Positions 23,997-33,552 of a stretch of DNA of 64,000 nucleotides are shown here, one piece after another (the stretch's first letter is position 1; the number at the start of each line of letters is the position of its first letter). The position numbers and the translations under genes were made by a program. The notes beneath the pieces are model-generated. The model made no database searches and was not told where the DNA came from. It saw only the letters and a program-made list of their open reading frames with translations. The DNA comes from Actinostola sp. cb2023 (taxonomy: Eukaryota; Cnidaria; Anthozoa; Actiniaria; Actinostolidae): NCBI GenBank assembly GCA_033675265.1, contig JAUJYZ010001553.1:186001-250000 (forward strand). Reading direction: 5' to 3'.

Positions 23997-24057
<61 letters not shown>
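23996..24057. repeat. (AAT)n microsatellite
   Basis: About 20 uninterrupted AAT/ATA triplets. Confidence 0.97.
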
Positions 24058-24137
24058 TAATTAATAACAATAATTAATATATACTCAGCACAAAAGCAAC
24101 TCTATGATGCAAGACAAACTGCTAGCCGTTCTAGTGT

Positions 24138-24173
24138 CATGACGTCAAAGAAGATTATTCGTTGCCTAGCAAC
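24138..24173. promoter_or_regulatory. CRE and RFX X-box motifs
   Basis: The full CRE palindrome TGACGTCA is at 24140-24147 and the perfect X-box palindrome GTTGCCTAGCAAC at 24161-24173. Both are strong consensus sites, for CREB/ATF and for RFX factors. They lie about 300 bp from the NRF1 cluster, and no coding frame is evident downstream. Confidence 0.45.
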
Positions 24174-25667
24174 ACAACCGATATAGTGGATATATAACGC
24201 AGTGTAAGAATATTAATTTATAATATACTTTATTTAAACAGGGTGACTAGAGTACACTGAATAATGTTTATCCATGTCCTAAAGAAGAAGTTTATTTTAA
24301 CACAAAAATAATAATTAATAAAATACAACAAATCCCTTCGATTGATTAAAAGTCAGTCTTGTCCGTAATGCGCCAGAACAGACACAAAACAAGAATTAAA
24401 AGTATATTCCGCTAGTGAAACTGTTACCGCTCTTCCTCGAGAAAGAGCTTCCGACAGGCCAAAGGATATAATTTGGCTTCTCTGTGACTTGTCGTCTCAG
24501 TCAAAACTGGGCGATTTTTTGCCTCAATCAAACCAAATGTATATTTTATGTTGGAGTAAATCGAACAGGTGAAAGAGATTCCAACTATCAGACATCAGTG
24601 ATTATATGACATGATGATATATGAATGACAAATTTTCTAAATTATGTGGTTTTTCCTTGTAGAACTTTTGTTTTCACCTTCATGCAAAACAAACATAGTC
24701 AGTTAACATATAATGAACAGGATACCAGAAGACGACAAACACACTGCATTAGTTCAGCTAAGTGATCTGTACTGGCACACTAACCAGCCTTATTGATTGC
24801 GGCACAGGATCACGGTACGCGAATAGAAATAGTTGTACATATCATATTTCCAGCACTCTCAATTTACAGGACTTATCAACCGGGTTTAGAATTATTGTTG
24901 ACGGGAAGTGATAAACAGCGAAAATGAAGAATAGAGAAAGGAAGAAAATAGACAAAGTTGGAAAGGAAACTAGTAGACGAAGAGACGAGCAATCAGCCAG
25001 TTCAGTGCCGCCGGCCAACATCAAGTATCAGTGCACTTGACCACAAACCGGAACTGATCATGATTTCTAAGTTTCTAAAACGTTTTTGCCGCTCTTCTCG
25101 ATCCCAAAAAGCAGGATGAAAACAAGAGTCAGTTTCCTTGTATTACTGCTGATAATGTTTGTGGTCGTAACTGTTATACTTTCGGCCTTGTATTCAATAT
25201 TTTACCATTGTTACTTTTCTACTTTTCTACTTTTCTTCAGAAAGGCCTACATTCTCGTCAATGATTAGTAGATTACTTTTGAACGGTCATTTTTATAAAT
25301 AACTACCGCGGGTTGTGTTTTGATCAGATCGTCCACTGATATACCCGTCTGTCCTATTACCCATAATACACTATGTCTGTTCTAATAATGATTGACATTC
25401 TATAATTAGAAACCCTTCTGGGTAAACATATCATCGTGACTGTCATGTAGCACTTGCCAAATGTCATTTTTTACGAATGACAGTTTGTTATCTATCAACA
25501 ACAATTGTATTCTGCTTTCTTCGTTGTTGTTTTGCGCAAAGCGAAGTTGATCTAATCAGTAGGATTACTACTATTTAGGTGTAGGTTCCACAATATAAAC
25601 TTTCCACTTGGGTGATTTCAAGGAGTATTGTACTGTGTATTAACTACGTAAACTCTTCATATTACAG
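24174..25667. other. Unique AT-rich sequence, no supported gene
   Basis: Frames of 60 codons at 24842-25024 (minus) and 25086-25268 (plus) are hydrophobic by composition but have no family features. Confidence 0.45.
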
Positions 25668-25723
25668 CTACAGTTGAACGAAACACGAAGCCAAGAAAGT
25701 CTCGCCTAAAAGTTTGTCTCAAG
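25668..25723 (+). other. Candidate 56-bp internal or 5'-UTR exon
   Basis: TTCATATTACAG precedes it and AAG|GTAAGTT follows. It has stops in reading frame, so if real it is probably untranslated leader. The next plausible acceptor on this strand is TATTTTTAG just before the GPCR start (28863), so it could be a leader exon of that gene. RNA evidence is lacking. Confidence 0.25.
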
Positions 25724-26248
25724 GTAAGTTCAAGAACATTGAGGGAACCCTTGTTGTCAGCAAGGACTACATAACAAGTCGACTAGTAGTCTTTTGTCTT
25801 TCAACTGCTTGGAATTCACAGTCTTCATTAATATTCAACCTGAGTCCAAATATTACTAGTAACAACGATCATAACACTGATATCCGCTAAGGATTACAGA
25901 CTTTAATTAACCGATTTATTGATTGGTTGTTGTAAGGACTGTGTATGTTTGGTTCGTTTGAAAACGAATTGATTTAATTTACAAGGACTTTTGGTTTCAT
26001 GAAAGACATGAATCTCAGTGTCTTGATTTCAAATGGCGTGTTTTACAAGTTCTTGTTTCTTCTAGAAACTGCTATAAATAGTTTTCATTGATGTACAATC
26101 GGCCGTAGATATCGTACAATGAACACTGACAAGTTATTACAGATTCGCTGCCTGAATTAAAAATATATTAGCGTAAATATTGAACCGTAGTAAAGCAAAC
26201 AATGGCGAAGAAAGAGAAAGTATTAAATCAGGAAACATACTTTGAATT
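25724..26248. other. AT-rich sequence, nothing supported
   Basis: No frame, repeat or hairpin that I can support. It would be intron if the candidate leader exon is real. Confidence 0.4.
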
Positions 26249-26838
26249 TAAGGTATCAGGGGAACTTCGTGACCACTGTTCACTGAAAGCCGCGTATCGT
26301 GCTAACCACTCGTCCAACATGTATAAAAGTATACATTTTCTTAAAGCTGAATAAATGCAGATTCTAAATATGCTGGATATTATTTCCTATTTTGTAAATA
26401 TTTTTTGTTATTGCACATTTTAGAAAATTCGACCGGCCTTGTTCCGAGTCCGATAAACGCTTTTGTTGAGGAGATATTTGCTGTCAAAGTTCATTAATTT
26501 ACACATAAATCATCAAATAACTTTTAAACGAGGCAACGTATCAAAATTCGGAGATACAGTTTTTTTAGAACAAAGTGTGCTCATTACAATGGCACTTTCC
26601 GTTTAGAAATCGATTGAATTCCCGCGTGCAAAATTATCTTTGAACAAGGCCGGTCGAATTTTCTAAAATGTGCAATAACAAAAATTATTTACAAAATAGG
26701 AAATAATATCCAGCATATTTAGAATCTGCATTTATTCAGCTTTAAGAAAATGTATACTTTTATACATGTTGGACGAGTGGTTAGTGCGCTACACGACTTT
26801 CAGTGAACAGTGGTCACGAAGGTCCCCTGGTACCTTAA
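26249..26838. mobile_element. 590-bp foldback element with about 200-bp arms
   Basis: The ends TAAGGTATCAGGGG and, inverted, TAAGGTACCAGGGG begin arms that pair almost without break through GAACAGTGGTCACGA, CATGTATAAAAGTATACATT and TTCGACCGGCCTTGTT. The centre (26460-26640) is unpaired. On the plus strand the right arm contains GACGAGTGGTTAG, similar to a tRNA A-box, so the arm may derive from a tRNA-like SINE. No coding frame. Confidence 0.8.
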
Positions 26839-26955
26839 GAGGAGTACTGACACCAGAGATATAGTCTCGAGGAGAGGTGAGAGAAACAATTGAATACCAA
26901 GGGGGGGTGGGGAGAGGGAATACTTGACATTACTGCTGACCTTGTAGCCTTCGAA

Positions 26956-27450
26956 TAGGCCTGAGCACAAAAATCCGGATTTTTTTTGGGATTTTTAGAA
27001 GGTCAAAAGATTTTTAGAAAATCTTGGGACTTTTAGAAAATTTGGAGATTTTTAGATAATTTTTAATATATTAAGACGTATTCTGATTATATATTGTAGT
27101 TTTGATTTTCTTGACTACTTCAGTAACTACAATGTATTGATCCAGCGGTTTCCCCCATTGTTAATGCTTCCCAATAATGGAAGTGGTCAGCGGTTTCCCC
27201 CATTGTCAATGCTTCCCATGTTTCCAATACTCGCTTGAGCTGAAGAAAAAAAGGCGGAGCAAGCTGCAGTCGCTGTAGCAGAACTTGTGGAGCATGAGGC
27301 CGATTTAAAAAATATATATGTGGAGATTTTTAGAGATTTTTAGCACTTTTTCGGGATTTTTAGAAGTTTTTTCGAGATTTTTAGGGGGAAAAATGGGATT
27401 ATCCGGATAGATTTTTAGACCATTTTTCGGGATTTTTGTGCTCAGGCCTA
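26956..27450. mobile_element. 495-bp hAT-type MITE with perfect 8-bp target duplication
   Basis: The identical octamer CCTTCGAA flanks it (26948-26955 and 27451-27458). The ends are TAGGCCTGAGCACAAAAATC and its inverted copy. The TAGG start and 8-bp duplication fit hAT. GATTTTTAGA repeats fill both sub-ends. A stretch near 27239-27313 reads as an Ala/Glu-rich peptide (EEKKAEQAAVAVAELVEH) and might be a transposase remnant; CAGCGGTTTCCCCCATTG is present twice. Confidence 0.88.
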
Positions 27451-27458
27451 CCTTCGAA

Positions 27459-28028
27459 CCATTGATGGCGTAGAGCTAGAGATTGTACTGTGATCAGGGG
27501 GAGGGAGAGTCAGGTGTTTTGCTAAGAAAGTGAAGTTCGATGACGGTTTGATGTCAGCTGACGTCTGACTATGTTCGGTCCTGACACAAGTGCAAGATTC
27601 ACTGATCTGTATGATAATTATGTCATGACGTAACAACAGTATAGAAAAGAGTGCACGTGCTCTCTGGGTCATTCCAGGGACGCAACTCTTTGAACCTCCT
27701 CTCGTCTCGTCTTGTCTCGTCTCGTATCATGTCAACTCGTCTAATGTAAAACCTCAACTATGGAAAATAAACGAGCGTTCGAGAGAAAGCAACATTCTAC
27801 ATCTACAACAAGCATGTGATCAGTTGATCGAGTTTGTTTAATAGTTCATTCTCTCCTTTACTCCCTTAGTAATATAAACTAGTGAGATGAGTGTAGAGAA
27901 CTATTAGAAAGTAGTAAGGATGGAAGAGACGTGTCAGTTCATTTTATCGAGAAATTCACAATCGTTTCCTTGTCCTTTTTTCACTGCAAGCTTGGTCGAA
28001 TGTTATATTTGAATTATGTTTGCTACTC
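27459..28028. other. Unique sequence, nothing supported
   Basis: A short CTCGT-rich run (27700-27740) is the only repeat. No supported gene. Confidence 0.45.
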
Positions 28029-28526
28029 TATATACACCTGTTTTCAAAAACGTTGTCCATTTACAAAATACAAAATAGTAAATAGTAAAAAGGAATTAAT
28101 TAGAGAGACAAAAGAAATGCGCTCAAGCTGAACTCTGGCTCATACCGAAATACCGAATGCAATAATGGCGGAATCAGTAAATCTCATTTATTGTGTAGTT
28201 AATGATATGATACAGTCATCGTTTCAAAGAGTATAATAGCAAAAAGAAACCTACAATATTTTAGAGCGATTCTACAAAAATGTAAAAAGTTATAGCGAAT
28301 TGAAATCACAAAGATTTGTATGGGAAATTGAGTCTGGACTGACTCACTAGCCTCGTTTCCATGCAATTGCTAGAATTCAAATGGTTATAATAACTTTTTT
28401 CTCAGTTGATGCAAATTATTCCGCCATTATTGCATTCGGTCTATTATGTCTCTAATTAATTCCTTTTTACTATTTACTATTTTGTATTTTGTAAATGGAC
28501 AACGTTTTTGAAAACAGGTGTATATA
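28029..28526. mobile_element. 498-bp foldback element upstream of the GPCR
   Basis: The left arm (about 28029-28190) and the right arm (about 28405-28526) are inverted copies: TATATACACCTGTTTTC, CATTTACAAAATACAAAATA, AATAGTAAAAAGGAATTAAT and CGAATGCAATAATGGCGG all recur as complements. The middle has no arms. Non-coding. Confidence 0.85.
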
Positions 28527-28811
28527 GCTAATTGCATAATCGTTGTCGGGTCAAAATCATGAAAGCTATATGACCAAAAGGAATTCTGGGAAATTAAAAC
28601 TCTCAAATAACACCGTCAAATGATCGACCTCAGTTTTATCCAGACTTATAGGATCTTAGTTAAATAGCTCATATACCTTCAAAACTACGAGAACATTGAA
28701 TATATCTCTATGTAATGCAGGTCATGAACTGATTTCCCATCCATCCTTGCGGTCTCAGCTTCTATGCTTTATGATTTTCAACCCGACAATGATTATGCAA
28801 TTAGCTATATA
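28521..28811. mobile_element. 291-bp MITE directly upstream of the GPCR
   Basis: The ends TAGCTAATTGCATAATCGTT and, inverted, TAGCTAATTGCATAATCATT extend through GTCGGGT and AAAATCAT. TATATA borders both ends, compatible with a TA or TATA target duplication. It abuts the preceding foldback and ends 60 bp before the receptor start codon, so it may contribute promoter or leader sequence. Confidence 0.8.
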
Positions 28812-28870
28812 GATAATGTTTGTAGCTAGTTACATTTCACAGTTTATATTTGTATATTTTTAGATAAAGA

Positions 28871-29773
28871 ATGAATAACTCAAGTAAAGAGGTTCTGATG
28901 TCTCTACCGGAAGTGGTAGCTTGGTGTACTGCCTACGTCACAGTTGATGCATTTATCCTGATTGGTAATGCTATTACACTAGCTGTCTTCTATACCAACA
29001 AACGACTATTGCGCATGCGTGCCAATTACTTCCTGGTCAACCTGGCAGTTGCTGATTTACTTGTTGGTATAATTGCTGTGCCAATGTTTACGTACTATCT
29101 CGGCTTATCCAGTCAGCATGGTAGTACGGTCTGGAATAGGTACCCTTACAACATCGCCAAAGTCTTGGATATCTTTATCGGTTGTGCGTCCATATTTACT
29201 TTGACTATTATCGCCATCGAAAGAGCATTCTCTGTGTGTTTTCCTCATATTCATCGAGGGATTGGACATAAAGCCTACTACTACATGATCGCCACTGTAT
29301 GGGTGTTGTCCTTTCTTATGGCGGTTCTTCGATTCTTGTTCCTCAATCAATTAATCAGCTTCAACGTGTTTTTTTATTTTTTGATCGTGTCGTTCTGTGC
29401 TTCGTTGATTTTTATTTGCATCAGTTACCCTGTCATCGGTGTACGAATGAAGTTTCGCTTCGCTAATGTCGACCACCACAGGAAGACCAACGATCATGAT
29501 AGACGTCTCGCCCTCATGCTATTTATCGTTACAACCGTGTTTATCTTTACATGGCTTCCCTTCCATGTGCTTAACGTTGTAACGTTTTTCTGCAGCTCAT
29601 GCCGAACTATGCCCAACGAACTGCCGTATATTATCAAACTACTTCACTATACTAATTCATATATCAATCCAATCATCTATTCGTACCTCGTACCTGAGTT
29701 TAAACGAACTGTTTATAAGATATTTACACGTAAAGGAAGAAATCGACGACAATACGCTACAACCCTTACATAG
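28871..29773 (+). CDS. Class A GPCR, biogenic-amine-receptor-like
   Basis: A complete 300-residue seven-helix receptor for the plasma membrane; family knowledge suggests G-protein coupling. It has N-glycosylation sites (N2, N3), TM1 about 17-42 with GN at 32-33, TM2 with LAVAD (D62), TM3 about 94-118 ending E117-R118-A119 in place of DRY, TM6 with FTWLPF (W228, P230) and TM7 with NPIIY (266-270), then a short basic tail. D100 sits at position 3.32 and Y260 at 7.43, the pair that binds amines in aminergic receptors, and NSYINPIIY fits that group. The TM3 cysteine (3.25) is Tyr93 and the second extracellular loop is very short, so the usual disulfide is missing; CSSC (241-244) could form one in loop 3. 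The start is the first ATG, eight bases after a TTTTTAG acceptor-like site. Amine-like is inference; the ligand is unknown. Confidence 0.92.
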   Translation: MNNSSKEVLMSLPEVVAWCTAYVTVDAFILIGNAITLAVFYTNKRLLRMRANYFLVNLAVADLLVGIIAVPMFTYYLGLSSQHGSTVWNRYPYNIAKVLDIFIGCASIFTLTIIAIERAFSVCFPHIHRGIGHKAYYYMIATVWVLSFLMAVLRFLFLNQLISFNVFFYFLIVSFCASLIFICISYPVIGVRMKFRFANVDHHRKTNDHDRRLALMLFIVTTVFIFTWLPFHVLNVVTFFCSSCRTMPNELPYIIKLLHYTNSYINPIIYSYLVPEFKRTVYKIFTRKGRNRRQYATTLT

Positions 29774-29865
29774 TAAATATGTACCTATATAGAACTATAA
29801 AACTGTGATATATTCGTTACACGGGGTGCACTGATAGAGCTTATACTGCATGCTTGGGGGGAGCT

Positions 29866-29897
<32 letters not shown>

Positions 29898-29957
29898 GTT
29901 AACTCTTCTAGGCTTCAGTATAAATATGTACCAATGTAAAACTATAAAACTGTGATT
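29774..29957. repeat. Direct duplication around a 31-bp poly-G run
   Basis: AAATATGTACC...ACTATAAAACTGTGAT occurs right after the receptor stop (29775-29810) and again at 29920-29956. Between them is a pure G run at 29866-29896. The intervening text resembles sequence near 34985-35040 (ACACGGG, AGAGCTTA, GGGAGC), so a dispersed repeat may have inserted here. Confidence 0.65.
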
Positions 29958-30016
29958 AAACGCTATTGGACCACCGGAAATAGCGCTATATAAATAAATA
30001 AATATTATTATTATTA
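29958..30016 (+). mobile_element. Retroposon-type 3' tail
   Basis: TAGCGCTATATAAATAAATA followed by (ATT)n is the kind of 3' terminus seen in LINE/SINE copies. It abuts the MITE that follows. An AATAAA in it could also serve as polyadenylation signal for the GPCR. Confidence 0.4.
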
Positions 30017-30420
30017 TTCTCATACTACATTAAATATTCATGAGACATTGACCAATGAGCGATGTTCTTCGAGGTCACATGTTCATACATTGAAACTGGG
30101 GAAGAACAGATTTTTAAATTATGCAAGTGGTGAGGGCATTGAAGCATAGGGAAATTGTGGGGTAAGACAATATATAATGTTTAGAACTCATTTGCATATA
30201 TTTAGAACTAATTATCATATCGTATTTAGAACTAATTATCATATCGTATTTAGAACTAATTATCATATCGTATTTAGAATTAATTATCATATCGTATTTA
30301 GAACTAATTATCATATCGTATTTAGAACTAATTATCATCAGTTCTAAATACGATATAATAATGAGTTCTAAATACGATATGATAATGAGTTCTAATCTTG
30401 CATTTTCATAGAACACAAAA
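30017..30420. mobile_element. Foldback MITE, copy truncated at its right end
   Basis: The left end TTCTCATACTACATTAAATA and the following 150 bp match the complete copy at 34493. The interior is a tandem of a 24-bp unit (CGTATTTAGAACTAATTATC...) that turns over near 30340 into its inverse. The right terminal repeat is missing after about 30405, where ACACAAAACTATAC begins. Confidence 0.82.
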
Positions 30421-30593
30421 CTATACATATAAACTACACAATTTTAATGATTCTTAGATAATACTCTACTTCTTAATTAGTATAAACCGGTTAATTACTT
30501 AGTTTTGATTGAAGGAAATGTTAATCGTACAATTATGATATGAATTGTTAGCCAAAAGCAAGTCAACCTATTCATTCCTTTTCGTGTCAGATT
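30421..30593. other. AT-rich sequence
   Basis: No feature seen. It lies downstream of the recombinase pseudogene end. Confidence 0.4.
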
Positions 30594-32452
30594 TTATTTC
30601 AGATTCAATTTGACTGAAATCAAATTCACGAACAATGTTATCAAATTCTTCGATTCGTCAGAAAAGTTTGGCAACATATCATTTGACTCTGAGGCAATTG
30701 AAGCATTTTCCGATGGTAAAGGTGGTGGACCAAGATACTTAGAAACCTTTTCAAGTTGCTTTTTCTCCGGTTTCTCATAAGCAAAAAGTGCCGAAGAAAC
30801 ATGGCCAGTACGTTGACGAATGAGACTTTTCCTCATGCTTATTTTGGAATAATGTGGAAGCGGTAGTTACCCTGAGACAGTGGGCGGTCTTTTTCTTTAG
30901 ACCTGCTTTTTCCATCATAGTTGGCAAAATATCATTCAATGTGTGAATTCCTAGAGACGAATTCTCAAACTTGTATGCTGTAAGCTTCATCGCATTTACT
31001 TAACTCTCTTGGCATAGATACATATTCCTTGAACATATCAACTAAGCAAGGTTTGTGATTTCCTCCGTTTTCGGAATGGCATTGGTGTTCAACTACTCGC
31101 CCTTTTCTTTTTAAATCACCATGATACGTTTTTGTGACATTTTCTCTATACGTAATCGTGCATTCTTCAATAACGAAACTACTCATTCTGAGTTCCCTAT
31201 GCTCAGAGGGTCTAAGCCCAAAAAGCTTTCCAATATAAAAATAAATAGTATTAACTTAAAGATTGAGCTATCTTATCTTCTAACAAGTCCAATGTCCAAA
31301 GCATAGTTTCCTCCGCCTCAGTAACGGGCTTCTTCTCTTCTTTGCATCTTTCCAGTTGTCCTCCAGCACGATGGGAATTTTTCATTTCAGCTTCTCAAAC
31401 TCATTAATTATTCATGAGGTAACCAGCCAATCCGGTGCATCAAATCCGGTCACATGATGGACCTGGAAACCCCGGAAAGTCCGCTCAAGAGTACTTTGAA
31501 ATGCATTTCAAAGTCCAAGGACTTTGAAATGATGGATTTCAAAGTACTCTTTCCTGAGTTCTTATCCCTCATATAACAATCATCGGGACCTTGGACAGAG
31601 TACCACTCTGTCCGAATGAGATTCAATCTGAAAGCAGGCTCTACTTCATGCTACTCAAGAGTCCAACACATGTGGGATATTCTTTATATACGATGTACTC
31701 GACTCTGCGCATGAGCAGAGAATATGCAGACTGGAATTCTTGCTTTTCCGGGCTAAAATCTTGCAACTCTTTATTTATTGCCTTTAGGCCATTGCATGTA
31801 ATAATTAATGAGTATGAGAAGTCGTTCCAAAGCCTCGAATTCGTACTAGACGGGGAAACCCCGTCTAGTCCTCGTTCTCGGCTTTGAAACATTACGTCAA
31901 GGATCTGACGGAAACCTTAAAAGCTTGAAAACTGAAATGAAATGAAATCAAAACCATTACTACGTAGTAAATATTATATTCGACATGTAATCTTGGCAAA
32001 AGAAACAATTAAGCAAACTACATGTAAATACTTACACAACGTCTTTGGTATGCAGTGGATTTAAGTCAGCTCTTCCATTCGTCTCTAGTATCTCTTCAAA
32101 CAACAAATGATTTGATACATCGTCTTTTCCACGTATGCAGCTCCATCTTTGTCGGTTAACTCTTGGATAAATTTGATAAGCCAGAAATTTAAGCTGGCTT
32201 TCGTCATTGAAGTTAAAGGTGTATCCAGTGTTTGAACGAAGGATACGTTTAATCCTAAAGGATTAACTTCGCATTCTGGGAGCTTATTATTCCTTTGACT
32301 CCTCCAATTCTCAAATATACGTACACCCCATCGATTCTTGTATTGTGTAGTTTTAGGAATTGACTAGTCAACTATATTTTTTGTTTCTTCAAATGTTTGA
32401 GGTTCTTTAAACCTCCGTTTCTATTGCTGTGAACCTATAGCGCTTCGGCCAT
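30594..32452 (-). pseudogene. Broken DUF3504/KIAA1958-like tyrosine recombinase gene
   Basis: Minus-strand gene in recognisable order. Exon 1 (32452-32036): ATGGCCGAAGCG start, then the N-terminal domain with IPKTTQYKNRWGVRIFENWR, NFWLIKFIQELTDKDGAAY and MYQIICCLKRY, ending at donor GTAAGT (32035). After a 104-bp intron, TTTCAG at 31932 opens exon 2, which a MITE interrupts (31391-31885). It resumes with EEMLW-like text (EAEETMLWTLDLLED) and the catalytic domain: GLRPSEHREL (Arg codon 31213), HCLR (His 30882, Arg 30873), RTGH (His 30803) and FAYEKP (Tyr 30779). These are the R, HxxR, H and Y expected of tyrosine recombinases. An in-frame stop after ALG-equivalent codons, a second stop before SIPKTTQ, and at least three frameshifts break it. 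Related to Crypton-derived genes; now non-functional. Confidence 0.8.
31391..31885. mobile_element. Foldback MITE inserted in the recombinase gene
   Basis: The end CTTCTCAAACTCATTAATTA (31391) matches the complement of the right end near 31796-31821 with one mismatch. It shares CCAATCCGG, GGTCACATG, GACC and CCCCGG blocks with units A-C and has its own hairpin (AGTACTTTGAAATGCATTTC...). A second palindrome, CTAGACGGGG with CCCCGTCTAG, lies at 31847-31870. It separates recombinase coding sequence on both sides. Exact outer edges are uncertain by about 60 bp. Confidence 0.72.
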
Positions 32453-32814
32453 GCTTACCGCTCGCACTGAACCATGTGAGAGCCGAATACTGAATTCATT
32501 ACCGGAAAATATTTAAAAATTCCGATCCACTGTGTGGAATTCTCGCCTAAACAATTCGGAACTTTGTGTATTGTCTTATATTTAATTATTTCTCTTCATA
32601 TAATTCTCTGGCACATGAATATTTAGAATAGTATGAGAAGCCATTTCAAAACCTCGTGAGTGTTTTAGACGTGATTTCTAGATCCACGTGCCATAAACAA
32701 TAGCTCGGCTACGCCTCGCCATTGTTCATGACACTTGGATCCAATCTCGTCCCCAGAGCCTGCGTTACTTTCGGCCAGCGACGAGAACGTAGGCTCTGGC
32801 ATAATCCATTTTTT
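31965..32814. repeat. Left arm of a large palindrome
   Basis: Inverted copy of 33553-34491, paired from TTTACTAC at the outer edge to ATAATCCATTTTT at the inner edge. It carries recombinase exon 1 (minus strand). Identity is high, with scattered substitutions and small gaps. Confidence 0.88.
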
Positions 32815-32914
32815 GGGAACAGGATTTCTTGTTCTTCCGGTTTTAGAGCGCATGCGCAAGTTAGCTGGGCAGTTGGTTTCAGTGGAATCCTTCGAAAGGT
32901 TTCATTAGGGAATA

Positions 32915-33073
32915 GAGTACGCTTTAAAAGCACTTGGTAAAGAAGATATAACAGTGAAAGAAGTGCAGTATCTGAAGTCTTTATTAAAAGCAGTGGTTTT
33001 ACAGCAGAAGGATACGCGAACAGTTCTTCCTACGGGTTTATATTTACTCGTGTCTACTTTACATATCAGTTAA
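32915..33073 (+). pseudogene. RecQ-like helicase N-terminal fragment
   Basis: A 52-codon stretch ending TAA reads ALKALGKEDITVKE, VQYLKSLLKAVVLQQKD and TVLPTG. In RecQ-like helicases of invertebrates this is the Q-motif region leading to Walker A (LPTGxGKS). Here the frame diverges right after TG, so Walker A is lost, and a stop lies in frame just upstream. It sits in the spacer between the palindrome arms. The assignment rests on a short pattern. Confidence 0.55.
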
Positions 33074-33552
33074 TTATTTGAATCTATCATCTTCATCTTC
33101 TCTGGTTATTGTTGTCTCTCCTTCAAATGTATTTCTTTTGAATATTTCGCCTTCGTAAGCACCTCGATTGGCACCGCCTTTCAGTTGCTAGCCTAAAGAA
33201 TATTAGATTTACGATCGACATCTCTTCGTGTAAATTTTGAGCTTCGTTTGAAAACTTTTCAAGACACTTCGAGATACATATAAGCTTAGATAAACTGGAT
33301 TTTTCCCTGTGCTTAGATATTTTATTATTGCAGATCGAGGCGACATGAGGTTAAAAGAAGACTGCTCGCAGAGTAGGCGACATGTTGAAAATAACATGTC
33401 AAATGAAACCGTTGAAAAATGTTAATTTTTGTTTTGAACGGAAGTTGGGACACCGGGTTGTTTTGACAACTCAATTTTCCTTGGATATATTTCATTTCCG
33501 GAATCTTGCGCGTGCGTAGTTTCTAAAATGGAATAGCCAATCAAATTGTCTC
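33074..33552. other. Palindrome spacer, right half
   Basis: No supported gene. A minus-strand stretch at about 33073-33185 (GGANRGAYEGEIFKRNTF, then an acidic end and stop) looks codon-like but I do not recognise it. Confidence 0.35.

Noticed and set aside
29105..29350. 81-codon minus-strand frame within the GPCR
   Set aside because: Shadow of the receptor; the plus frame has full seven-helix motifs.
30114..30428. 104-codon minus-strand frame with repeated YDMIISSK
   Set aside because: It lies within the tandem core of a foldback MITE and is a repeat artefact.
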